NCBI RefSeq assembly: GCF_026626335.1 | Contig: NZ_JAPNTZ010000003.1 | Coordinates: 372,001 to 436,000 of the forward strand | Length of the DNA stretch: 64,000 nt | Source: Paractinoplanes pyxinae | Lineage (GTDB): Bacteria > Actinomycetota > Actinomycetes > Mycobacteriales > Micromonosporaceae | Reading direction: 5' to 3' | Shown: positions 33,765-41,551 of the stretch, in pieces | Position numbering within the stretch: position 1 is the first letter of the stretch | How the letters are laid out: each line of letters opens with the position of its first letter | Made by a program: the position numbers and the translations under genes | The notes under the pieces: model-generated | Told to the model about the DNA's origin: nothing | The model's database searches: none | Seen by the model: the letters and a program-made list of their open reading frames with translations, nothing else

Positions 33765-35810
33765 ATGCCTGCCGATGCCCCAGACGCGAAGCCGCCGCAG
33801 CGCCCGCACCCGTGGAAGGTCGAGGGCGTGCCCCCGGCACCCGCCCCCGGTGGCCCCAAACGGCCGCGCTCCAGCTGGGTCCGGTTCGGCGGCATGCTCG
33901 TCGTCCTGCTCGCCCTCAACTGGATCATCTCGTCGTTCTTCCTGGCCCCGCCCGAACGCGCCCCGGTGTCGTACACGTTCTTCCTGAGCCAGGTCCAGGC
34001 GAACAACGTCGCCGAGATCACCTCGACCGCCGACACCATCGAAGGCCAGTTCAAGAAGGAAGTGGCCTACACGCCGACCGGCGACACCAAGTCCGAGCAG
34101 GTCGAGCGGTTCACCACCCAGCGGCCCTCGTTCGCCGACGACGACCTGTTCTCGCAGCTGCAGGCCGATCAGGTGCCGGTCAACGCCAACCCGCCGGACG
34201 CGCCCGCGCCGATCTGGCAGCAGCTGCTCATCGGGTTCGGGCCGACCATCCTGCTCGTCGGGCTGTTCATCTGGATCAGCCGGCGGATGGCCGGCGGGGG
34301 CGGCGGCGGGGGAGTGCTGGGCAGCTTCGGCAAGTCGCGGGCCAAGCTCTACCAGCCCGAATCGGGACCCCGGACGACGTTCGCCGACGTGGCCGGCATC
34401 CAAGAGGTCGAGCAGGAGGTCACCGAGATCGTCGACTTCCTGCGCGAACCCGGGAAGTACCGCAAACTCGGCGCCCAGATCCCGCACGGCGTGCTGCTGA
34501 GCGGCCCGCCCGGCACCGGCAAGACGCTGCTGGCCCGGGCGGTCGCCGGCGAGGCCCAGGTGCCGTTCTTCTCGATCTCGGCGTCCGAATTCATCGAGGC
34601 CATCGTCGGTGTGGGGGCGAGCCGCGTACGCGACCTGTTCGACCAGGCGAAAAAGGTGGCGCCGTCGATCATCTTCATCGACGAGCTCGACGCCATCGGC
34701 CGGGCCCGGGGCAGCGCGCAGTCGCTCGGCGGCAACGACGAACGCGAACAGACGCTCAACCAGATCCTCACCGAGATGGACGGGTTCACCGGCAGCGAAG
34801 GGGTGGTCGTGCTGGCCGCGACCAACCGGTCCGAAATCCTCGACCCGGCGCTGCTGCGGCCCGGACGCTTCGACCGCCGAGTGGTGGTGAGCCCGCCCGA
34901 TCTGGCGGGAAGGCGGGCGATCCTGGCCGTCCACACGCGAGGAGTGCCGCTGGCCGAAGGGGTCGACCTGGACGGGATCGCGGCCTCGACGCCGGGCATG
35001 GTCGGGGCCGACCTGAAGAACCTCGTCAACGAGGCGGCGCTGCTGGCCGCCCGGCGGGGACACGACCAGGTGCGGAACAACGACTTCACTGATGCCCTGG
35101 AAAAGATCGTGCTGGGCACCGTACGAGGATTGATGCTGACCCCGGACGAGAAGGAGCGCACGGCGTTCCACGAATCGGGGCACGCGCTGCTCGGCATGCT
35201 GACGCCGGGGGCCGACCCGGTCCGCAAGATCTCGATCATCCCGCGCGGGCAGGCGCTGGGCGTGACATTCCAGAGCCCGTCGAGCGACCGGTACGGGTAT
35301 TCGAAGCAGTACCTGAAAGGGCGGATCATCGGGGCGCTGGGCGGCCGGGCGGCCGAGCAGGTCGTGTTCGGTGACGAGACCACGGGTGCGGAAAGCGACC
35401 TCGATCAGGTCAGCAACATCGCCCGGCAGATGGTGGGCCGATGGGGAATGTCCGACGCGATCGGGCCGGTGACAGTGTTGCCGCCGCCGGGGCAGGAGTC
35501 GCCGTTCGGGGACGGGGTGGCGCCGGCGACCAAGGAACTGATCGATTCCGAGGTCCGCAAGATCGTCGACGAATGCTATGCCGAGGCGTTGTCCTTGCTC
35601 CGGTCGCATCGGGGGCAGCTGGACAGCTTGGCTCATCGGTTGTTGCAGACCGAGACGCTGGACGAGGCCGACGCTTACGCTGCTGCGGGGATTGATCCTG
35701 CTGATGCTCCGGGGGCTGTGGCCCGGGGTGACCTGCCGGGGTCTTCGCCTGCTCCTGGGATTCCGCATCCGGTCTCTTCGGAGAATGGGGTTCCGGCTTC
35801 GGCGTCTTAA
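33765..35810 (+). CDS. ftsH: ATP-dependent zinc metalloprotease FtsH
   Basis: A 681-residue membrane-bound AAA protease. After a Pro-rich cytoplasmic leader, helix one lies at about 40-60 and helix two at about 152-171. The AAA module has Walker A GPPGTGKT (247-254), Walker B IIFIDELD (302-309) and the second region of homology near 355-371. The protease has HESGH (469-473) and Asp545 as third zinc ligand. The pore loop reads [10 protein letters not shown] instead of the usual FVEMFVGVGA. The divergent N-terminus and pore suggest an accessory FtsH rather than the housekeeping copy. It degrades membrane and short-lived regulatory proteins. A very long hairpin follows. Confidence 0.92.
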   Translation: MPADAPDAKPPQRPHPWKVEGVPPAPAPGGPKRPRSSWVRFGGMLVVLLALNWIISSFFLAPPERAPVSYTFFLSQVQANNVAEITSTADTIEGQFKKEVAYTPTGDTKSEQVERFTTQRPSFADDDLFSQLQADQVPVNANPPDAPAPIWQQLLIGFGPTILLVGLFIWISRRMAGGGGGGGVLGSFGKSRAKLYQPESGPRTTFADVAGIQEVEQEVTEIVDFLREPGKYRKLGAQIPHGVLLSGPPGTGKTLLARAVAGEAQVPFFSISASEFIEAIVGVGASRVRDLFDQAKKVAPSIIFIDELDAIGRARGSAQSLGGNDEREQTLNQILTEMDGFTGSEGVVVLAATNRSEILDPALLRPGRFDRRVVVSPPDLAGRRAILAVHTRGVPLAEGVDLDGIAASTPGMVGADLKNLVNEAALLAARRGHDQVRNNDFTDALEKIVLGTVRGLMLTPDEKERTAFHESGHALLGMLTPGADPVRKISIIPRGQALGVTFQSPSSDRYGYSKQYLKGRIIGALGGRAAEQVVFGDETTGAESDLDQVSNIARQMVGRWGMSDAIGPVTVLPPPGQESPFGDGVAPATKELIDSEVRKIVDECYAEALSLLRSHRGQLDSLAHRLLQTETLDEADAYAAAGIDPADAPGAVARGDLPGSSPAPGIPHPVSSENGVPASAS

Positions 35811-35836
35811 AGAACCGTGGCTTTCTTGCGGTGGAC

Positions 35837-35907
35837 GGACGGGCCCGAGGGCAACCACGCTGGGCTGAAAGGCGATACGCCCTGCGTGGTTGCCCTCGGG
35901 CCCGTCC
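35837..35907. terminator. 24-bp perfect inverted repeat after ftsH
   Basis: Bases 35837-35860 are the exact reverse complement of 35884-35907; the 23-base loop holds a smaller hairpin, GGCG-ATA-CGCC. The position 26 bases after the ftsH stop suits a terminator, but the arm is far longer than termination needs, and the sequence (core GGGCCCGAGGGCAACCACG) looks like a defined element. There is no T-rich tail. It may act as an mRNA stabiliser, a cruciform, or a small mobile palindromic unit. Confidence 0.75.
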
Positions 35908-36094
35908 TTGCATGGTTTCCACTCGCTCTTACGTCGTGGTCGGTGTGTCTCTGATTGCATGGCCGGGCTGGGGAAACCCGTGCGGGTCGGGGTCTGGCTG
36001 CCGCGTGGGGGATGAAACCAGGACTGTTTCTTACTCGGGCGGGCCTTTGTGGGGGGTTTCGCGTTCGCACCGTGCCGGTTGCGCGTCTGGTGGG

Positions 36095-36394
36095 TCAGTT
36101 CTTGGTCACCCATGGGGGTACGCGGTGGCGGGTCGAAGGGTGGAGGCGGCCCGTGGGGGCGTCCATCAGCCTGTCTGACGTCACGCGGCATGAACTCACC
36201 ACGCGAGCGGTGGGCTGGTTTTCGTGGGCGGCGTTTTCGGTCTCTGAGGTTTGTGTGGGCCATTCGCGGCTGATCGCGCGGTGCGCACCGATTCTCGTCA
36301 AGCGGCGTACTGCCTGACGTCCGTATTGGGTGGACAGGGCCGCGACGGCGAACGCGACCGCACTGCCGGCGGTGAACACCATGACAACGAGCAT
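36095..36394 (-). CDS. possible small membrane protein (low confidence)
   Basis: A 99-codon frame starting MLVVMVFTAGSAVAFAVAAL, one clear hydrophobic helix, followed by a basic hydrophilic tail that is not conserved-looking. A promoter-like site with a 12-bp palindrome lies about 45 bases upstream in the right direction. No good ribosome site is seen and codon bias is weaker than in the neighbours, so it may be spurious or end earlier than annotated. Confidence 0.3.
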   Translation of the reverse strand: MLVVMVFTAGSAVAFAVAALSTQYGRQAVRRLTRIGAHRAISREWPTQTSETENAAHENQPTARVVSSCRVTSDRLMDAPTGRLHPSTRHRVPPWVTKN

Positions 36395-36435
36395 GAACTG
36401 ACCGTAATTGGCTCACCCCTGCCAGTCACCGTTCG

Positions 36436-36452
36436 CTTATACGATGCATCGT
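36436..36452 (-). promoter_or_regulatory. palindrome abutting a -10-like hexamer
   Basis: ACGATGCATCGT (36441-36452) is a perfect 12-bp palindrome. On the minus strand it runs directly into TATAAG (36441-36436), a plausible -10, placing a repressor site on a promoter that points at the small membrane frame. No regulator gene is adjacent. Confidence 0.35.
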
Positions 36453-36743
36453 GATGATCGGATGGTGATCAGGCGCTGGGCGTATTAATCAGATCGGGCG
36501 GCTCGTCCCTCTATCGCGGGAACGGTTCTGCGCAGGGCTTTTCCGCGACGGCATTCACATTCATATCACCGGCCTGCGCCTTCGCCGCCGTCATCCGTGA
36601 GTTCTAGGCCGAGCGCCGACGGTCTGCAGCCGTTCACCGGCCCAGGTGGAGGCGGCGGAACGGCGGGGCAGGCAATGCCGCCGGTCGTGACGGATGCTCG
36701 CCGGAGTTCGGCCGGGAAAGCCCAGGGCCGTTAGGTTCTAGGG

Positions 36744-37583
36744 ATGGTGGCGATACCGGGGGACAGCCATGTGCACACCGAATGGTCGTGGGATGCGGCG
36801 ATCGGGGACATGGAAGGGACTTGCGCGCGGGCGGTGGAGATCGGCCTGACGGCAGTGGCCTTCACCGAGCACCTCGACCACATCGTGTGGACCGCTGATG
36901 ACCAGACGCTGGAGGAGAGCTCTCATCTGGCTTCCTTCGCCGACGCGGGTGGGCGGGTCAGCGCGCCGCCGTTCGATGCCGATGGGTATCTCGCGGCTGT
37001 CGAGCGGTGCCGGGATCGGTTTCCGGGGCTGCGGATCCTGAGCGGGCTCGAGATCGGGGAGCCTCATCTGCACACGGACGCGGTGGCGAAGGTGTTGAGC
37101 GCGGGGTCGTTCGATCGGGTGCTCGGGTCGCTGCACGCGCTGCCGGTGGGGGACGAGTTCTATGAGCCGCCCATGGCGTTCCAGCACTACGGGCACGAGG
37201 AAGCCTTCCGGCGGTATCTGCGGCAGGTTCCCGTTGTCGTCGCCGGGAGTGATGTCTTCGCGGTGTTCGCGCACATCGACTATCCCGTGCGGTTCTGGCC
37301 GGTCGAAAGTGCGCCGTTCGACCCGTACGCGTTCGAGGAAGAATTTCGGAGCGCGTTGCGGGCGATCGCGGACGGCGGGCGCGTGCTGGAAGTCAACTCG
37401 AGGGTGCCGTTGCATCCCGAGGTTCTGCGCTGGTGGCGGGAGGAGGGTGGCCGGGCCGTCTCGTTCGGCAGCGACGCCCACTATCCCGGCGGGCTGGCCG
37501 AAGGCTTTCGCGAGGCCGCCGACATGGCCGAGGCGCACGGCTTCCGGCCCGGCCGCCAACGTCACGATTTCTGGATCTTGTGA
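36744..37583 (+). CDS. PHP-domain phosphoesterase (histidinol-phosphatase-like)
   Basis: A 279-residue protein of the polymerase and histidinol phosphatase fold. Metal-binding motifs appear in order: DSHVHTEWSWD (His9, His11), AFTEHLDHI near 42, GLEIGEPHLH near 110, VLGSLHALP near 130, FAHIDYPVR near 175 and SFGSDAHYPGG near 245. Length and motif order match HisJ-type histidinol phosphatases, but no histidine gene is near, so the substrate is open. A strong terminator follows. Confidence 0.85.
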   Translation: MVAIPGDSHVHTEWSWDAAIGDMEGTCARAVEIGLTAVAFTEHLDHIVWTADDQTLEESSHLASFADAGGRVSAPPFDADGYLAAVERCRDRFPGLRILSGLEIGEPHLHTDAVAKVLSAGSFDRVLGSLHALPVGDEFYEPPMAFQHYGHEEAFRRYLRQVPVVVAGSDVFAVFAHIDYPVRFWPVESAPFDPYAFEEEFRSALRAIADGGRVLEVNSRVPLHPEVLRWWREEGGRAVSFGSDAHYPGGLAEGFREAADMAEAHGFRPGRQRHDFWIL

Positions 37584-37587
37584 CGCC

Positions 37588-37619
37588 GGCGGGAGGCTCC
37601 CGTTCGGAAGCCTCCCGCC
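37588..37619. terminator. hairpin terminator between convergent genes
   Basis: GGCGGGAGGCT (37588-37598) pairs perfectly with AGCCTCCCGCC (37609-37619) around a 10-base loop and is followed by ATAAAAGGG. It lies between the PHP gene and the convergent MMPL gene (stop 37634). Confidence 0.85.
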
Positions 37620-37633
37620 ATAAAAGGGAAGAA

Positions 37634-39832
37634 TCAGTGGCGGCCGGCCAGTTCCGGTTCGGGAGCGGGCGGGGCCACGGCGGGCTGGGCGGCGTGACGG
37701 CCGCGGGGGCGCATGAAGCGGGGCGCCCACCAGTTGGCCTTGCCCAGCAGGGTCATGGCGGAGGGGAGCACGACCGCCCGGATGATGGTCGCGTCGAGCA
37801 GGATGGCGGCGGCCAGGCCGATGCCGAGCTGCTTCATGTCGATCGTGGACAGTGTGGCGAAGATGGAGAACACCGCGACCATCACCAGGGCCGCGCTGCT
37901 GACCGTGCCGGCCGAGCCGGTAATCCCGTCGGCCACCGCCTCGCGGGTCGGGACGCCGCGCAGCACGGCCTCGCGGATCCGCGACACCACGAACACGTGG
38001 TAGTCCATGGACAGGCCGAACAGCACCACGAACAGGAACAGCGGCAGCCAGCTGACGATCGCGTCCATCGAGGTGAAGTTGAGCAGGTCGGGCGCCCAGC
38101 TGCCCTGGAAGACCAGCACCAGCAGGCCGTACGCGGCGCCGACGGAGAGCAGGTTGAGGCCGATCGAGGTGGCCGCCACCACGACCGAGCGGAACGTCCA
38201 GGCCATCATGAGGAACGTCAGCAGCAGCACGACCCCGGCCACGATCGGCAGCGTCTGCCAGATGTGCTTGGCGTAGTCCTCGTTGTTGGCGACGTCGCCG
38301 CCCACCGCGTAGTCCAGACCGCCGAGAGCGGCCGGGGCGAGCGTTTCGCGCAGCTCGTGCAGCGAGTCCGCGGCCTCGTCGCTGCGCGAGGTGAACGGGG
38401 TGGCCAGGTCGAGCACGGTCACCGTCTTGTCGGGGGAGACCTCGATGTCGGGACCGGTCTGCTCCGGCGGCGCGAACAGGCGGTTGCCCTCGGTGCTCTC
38501 GGCCAGCTTGGTCAGAGCCGCCTTCACGTCACCGGCTCGGGCGGCCGGGGCCTGCACGGCGATCATGTGCGTGGTCCCGTTGCTCGGATAGGCGGCGGTG
38601 AGGCGGTCGTACGCCTGCATGGCCGGCGTCGTCCGGGGCAAGTCCTCCGTACCCGGGAACTTGAGGTTCATGTTGAGAGCCGGCGCGGCCAGGGCCAGCA
38701 GCGCGAGCACGCTGACGATGAGGGTCGCGGCCGGCCAGCGCAGTGCCGGGTAGAGGACGCGCCCCCAGAAGGAGCCGGACTTGCGGGCGCTCAGCCGCCA
38801 CAGGAACGGCACGCGCGGCCGGTCGACCCAGCGGCCCAGCTTGGCCAGGATGGCGGGTAGCACGGTCAGCGAGCCGAGCACGGCCACCGCGACGACCAGG
38901 ATCGAGCCGACGGCGAGCGACGAGAAGGTGGAGTCCCCGGCCAGGAACAGCCCCGCCATCGCGATGACGACGGCGGTGCCGCTGACCACCACGGCGTGCC
39001 CGGACGTCTCGGCGGCGACCTCCACCGCGTCGACGTGACCGCGCCCCTTCGCCCGTTCTTCACGTTCCCGCCGTACGTAGAAGAGCGAGTAGTCGACGCC
39101 GACCGCCATGCCGATCAGCAGGATGACGCTCGAGGTGACGTCGGTCGACGGGATCAGGTGCGAGGCCAGCGTGGAGAGGCCCATCGCGGCCGCCACCGAC
39201 GACAACGCCAGCAGCACCGGTACGCCGGCGGCGATCAGCGCACCGAAGACCAGGATCAGGATGGCCAGCGTGACGGGCAGGCTGAGGATTTCGGCCCGCT
39301 GGAAGTCGTCGCCCAGCGTGTCGTCGAGGGCCTTGTTGATGGACGGGCCACCGACCTGCTCGACCCGCAGGTCGGGATGCGCCTGCTGCACCTCGGCGGT
39401 CGCCGACCGTAGCGGTTCCACGCGGTCGGAGGCGTCGTCGGGGTCGCCGGCCATGGTGATCGGCACGAGCAGGGCCGAGCCGTCGTTGGCCGGGATCGGC
39501 TTGCCCACCTCGGCCACGCCGGTGACCGTACGTAGCTTATTGGTGGCGTCGGTGGCGGCGCGCTGAGCGGCCGCGTTGTCGAGCTTGCCCGATCGGGCAG
39601 TGATCAGAACGTTGTCGACGGCGGGCTCGTCGGCGAACCCGCCCTCCTCGATCATCACGTACGCGCGTCCGGCCTCGCCGATCGCGTCGTCCTGAGCCGT
39701 GGCCTCCTTCAGTCCGGCCGCGTTGCCGCCGACGAAGCACACCGCCACGAAGACCACCCAGAGCGCGATCGCGCGCCACGGATGCTCGGCGCTCCAGCGC
39801 GCCATGCGCACCGTTACCGGTCGCCTGCCCAT
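37634..39832 (-). CDS. MMPL-family RND exporter
   Basis: A 732-residue membrane protein with about twelve helices in two halves. After the first helix (IALWVVFVAVCFVGGNAAG) comes an extracellular domain to about 180, then a five-helix block that includes VTSSVILLIGMAVGVDYSLFYVRRERE; the second half repeats the pattern with FVVLFGLSMDYHVFVVSRIREA. The GxxxDY motifs are the proton-relay aspartates of MMPL transporters. It could export lipids, siderophores or drugs. GGGGGGAATC precedes the ATG. No adjacent regulator. Confidence 0.9.
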   Translation of the reverse strand: MGRRPVTVRMARWSAEHPWRAIALWVVFVAVCFVGGNAAGLKEATAQDDAIGEAGRAYVMIEEGGFADEPAVDNVLITARSGKLDNAAAQRAATDATNKLRTVTGVAEVGKPIPANDGSALLVPITMAGDPDDASDRVEPLRSATAEVQQAHPDLRVEQVGGPSINKALDDTLGDDFQRAEILSLPVTLAILILVFGALIAAGVPVLLALSSVAAAMGLSTLASHLIPSTDVTSSVILLIGMAVGVDYSLFYVRREREERAKGRGHVDAVEVAAETSGHAVVVSGTAVVIAMAGLFLAGDSTFSSLAVGSILVVAVAVLGSLTVLPAILAKLGRWVDRPRVPFLWRLSARKSGSFWGRVLYPALRWPAATLIVSVLALLALAAPALNMNLKFPGTEDLPRTTPAMQAYDRLTAAYPSNGTTHMIAVQAPAARAGDVKAALTKLAESTEGNRLFAPPEQTGPDIEVSPDKTVTVLDLATPFTSRSDEAADSLHELRETLAPAALGGLDYAVGGDVANNEDYAKHIWQTLPIVAGVVLLLTFLMMAWTFRSVVVAATSIGLNLLSVGAAYGLLVLVFQGSWAPDLLNFTSMDAIVSWLPLFLFVVLFGLSMDYHVFVVSRIREAVLRGVPTREAVADGITGSAGTVSSAALVMVAVFSIFATLSTIDMKQLGIGLAAAILLDATIIRAVVLPSAMTLLGKANWWAPRFMRPRGRHAAQPAVAPPAPEPELAGRH

Positions 39833-40050
39833 GATTCCCCCCGAACCTGGTTTCCTGTGTCGAACCTGAACCTAGGCAGCTGATGAGCTGGGAACATCCG
39901 GGCCGAACCCCCGCCCGACCTCGAGACGGGATTTCGCCGCGACCACACCGGAAAAGCCGCGGATCGGCGCACAACGCCCCGCAACACTCAGGGATCCCCC
40001 GGGGTCTTCCCTGATTCGCCGGGCTTGATCGACGGGGTTAGGTTGTCCAG

Positions 40051-40818
40051 ATGGGACAGAGAAAGAGATCGATTCTCGCCGCGGCCGGTGCTGTCGCCGT
40101 CGGGCTGCTCGGGTTCGCCGCCCCGGCGAACGCGATCGCCAACGGCGAACAGGTCAAGCCGGGACGGTATGCCTTCTCGGTCAAGCTGACCATGACCGGC
40201 ATCCCGACGGCCGACGGCGGCAAGCGCAACAGCGCCTGCTCCGGCGCGCTCGTCGCACCACAGTGGGTGATCACGGCCGGGCACTGCTTCCGGGACGCGA
40301 ACGGCGTCCGGGTCGAACGCCCGGTGGCCGACTCGACCGTCGCCACCGTCGGCCGTACCGATCTCACGAACACGAAGCGTGGTCATGAGCTCGAGATCGT
40401 CGCGGTCCGGCAGTCGACGACGGCCGACGTGTCGCTGGCCAAGCTGGCCGAACCGATCCGTGACGTCCGCCCGATCCGGGTGAGCCGCACGGCGCCGGCG
40501 GTGGGCGACCTCGTGCGGGTCACCGGCTACGGCTCGACCACCAGCACCAATCCGGCCCCGGTGACCTGGCTTCGCACCGGAAAGATGGAGGTTGTCGGGC
40601 TCACCGACACCGTGACCCAGATGCGGGGCAACTCGCCGCAGGCGGACACGACCCCGTGCCCGTACGACTCGGGTGGCCCGTTCTTCGCCGAGCGTGGCAA
40701 GAAGGGCCCGGCCCTGGTCGCCGTGGTCAGCAACGGCCCGTCCTGCCCGCACACTCAGATCGAGAGCGCCGCGCGGGTGGACAACATCGCCAGTTGGATC
40801 AAGAGCGTTGTGAGCTAG
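40051..40818 (+). CDS. secreted trypsin-like serine protease (S1 family)
   Basis: A 255-residue secreted protease. The signal peptide covers about 1-28 (ILAAAGAVAVGLLGFAAPANA). The mature part begins near IANGEQV, so little or no propeptide is present. The triad is His78 (ITAGHCF), Asp126 (TADVSLAKL) and Ser207 (YDSGGPF). The region before the Ser lacks the Asp that gives trypsin its Arg/Lys specificity at the usual place (TTPCPYDSGG), so specificity is uncertain. Cys63/Cys79 and Cys203/Cys232 could form disulfides. A canonical terminator follows. Confidence 0.87.
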   Translation: MGQRKRSILAAAGAVAVGLLGFAAPANAIANGEQVKPGRYAFSVKLTMTGIPTADGGKRNSACSGALVAPQWVITAGHCFRDANGVRVERPVADSTVATVGRTDLTNTKRGHELEIVAVRQSTTADVSLAKLAEPIRDVRPIRVSRTAPAVGDLVRVTGYGSTTSTNPAPVTWLRTGKMEVVGLTDTVTQMRGNSPQADTTPCPYDSGGPFFAERGKKGPALVAVVSNGPSCPHTQIESAARVDNIASWIKSVVS

Positions 40819-40836
40819 AACCAGAGAGGGTTCGAC

Positions 40837-40870
40837 GGCCGGTTGCGGGGAAACCCGCAGCCGGCCTTTT
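40837..40870 (+). terminator. rho-independent terminator
   Basis: GGCCGGTTGCGGG pairs with CCCGCAGCCGGCC (one wobble) around a GAAA loop, followed by TTTTCCTTT. This is the one classical U-tailed terminator in the window and ends the S1 protease transcript. Confidence 0.9.
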
Positions 40871-40921
40871 CCTTTGCGGTAGGCCAGAGGAATGAGATCA
40901 CCAACTGTGAGGACCGCCACG

Positions 40922-40964
40922 GTCGGTTACCGACCAGGTTGGTCCCTAACCGACTAGTCTGGTC
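40922..40964. promoter_or_regulatory. TetR operator cluster
   Basis: Four alternating half-sites lie just before the tetR start: GGTCGGT (40922), ACCGACC (40930), GGTTGGT (40938) and AACCGAC (40949). They form overlapping palindromes, GGTCGGTTACCGACC being perfect around one base. The two ACCGAC-to-TGGT units (40930-40944 and 40950-40964) are 20 bases apart, as in sites bound by paired TetR dimers. Autoregulation of tetR and its exporter follows. Confidence 0.7.
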
Positions 40965-40967
40965 CCC

Positions 40968-41537
40968 ATGCCGCGGCCGACCAAGCAGCAGATAGACGAC
41001 GAGATCCTGGAAGCGGCGGCGACGCTGTTCGCCCGCCACGGCTTCAAAGAGACGTCGATCCAGCGCATCGCCGACGCGGTGGGCTACTCGAAGACGGGCC
41101 TGCTGCACCGCTACCCGACCAAAGAGGCGCTGCAGCAGGCGGTGCTCGACCGCGTGCTGCAGGACATCCGCGCGGTCGCCGATCAGGTGGCCGATCTGCC
41201 GCCCGGCCCGGCGCGCGACCGTGCCGTCATCACCGGTGTCGCCCGGCTCGCCGCCGAGGGCCCCGGCACGGTGGCCCTGCTGCTCAGCGGGCTCGCCGGC
41301 ACCGAAGAGAACGAACTCGGCGCGGCCATGGAATGCATCGGCGAACCGGTTTTCGAGGCCTTCGCCGTCGACCCCGAGGCCGACCCGATTCGCGCGGTCC
41401 GCGTGGTCGGCGCCCTCGGCGCCCTGGCCGTCGCCGGCGTCGCCCTGCGCGAGAAGCCGCTGGCGGCCACCCTCGACGACCTCATCGACGTCAGCTACGA
41501 CGCGCTCGGCCACGGGCGCGAGGCTCCCCACCAGTAA
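40968..41537 (+). CDS. TetR-family repressor of the MMPL exporter
   Basis: A 189-residue TetR protein. The HTH spans about 10-55 (ILEAAATLFARHGFKETSIQR, then AVGYSKTGLLHRYPTKEALQQAV). The C-terminal part binds ligand. An operator cluster lies 4-46 bases upstream of the ATG. It is followed after 14 bases by an MMPL exporter, so the pair looks like an inducible efflux operon in which the exported compound or a relative is the inducer. Confidence 0.9.
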   Translation: MPRPTKQQIDDEILEAAATLFARHGFKETSIQRIADAVGYSKTGLLHRYPTKEALQQAVLDRVLQDIRAVADQVADLPPGPARDRAVITGVARLAAEGPGTVALLLSGLAGTEENELGAAMECIGEPVFEAFAVDPEADPIRAVRVVGALGALAVAGVALREKPLAATLDDLIDVSYDALGHGREAPHQ

Positions 41538-41551
41538 GGAATCGGACTGAC

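Larger units (their letters stand above)
35908..36743. other. 836-bp stretch with no certain gene
   Basis: The first 400 bases are G/T-rich with lower coding bias than the surroundings, and no frame resembles a protein family. A weak minus-strand frame and a palindromic promoter-like site are listed separately. From about 36500 to 36740 I see only the leader of the PHP gene. Confidence 0.5.
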
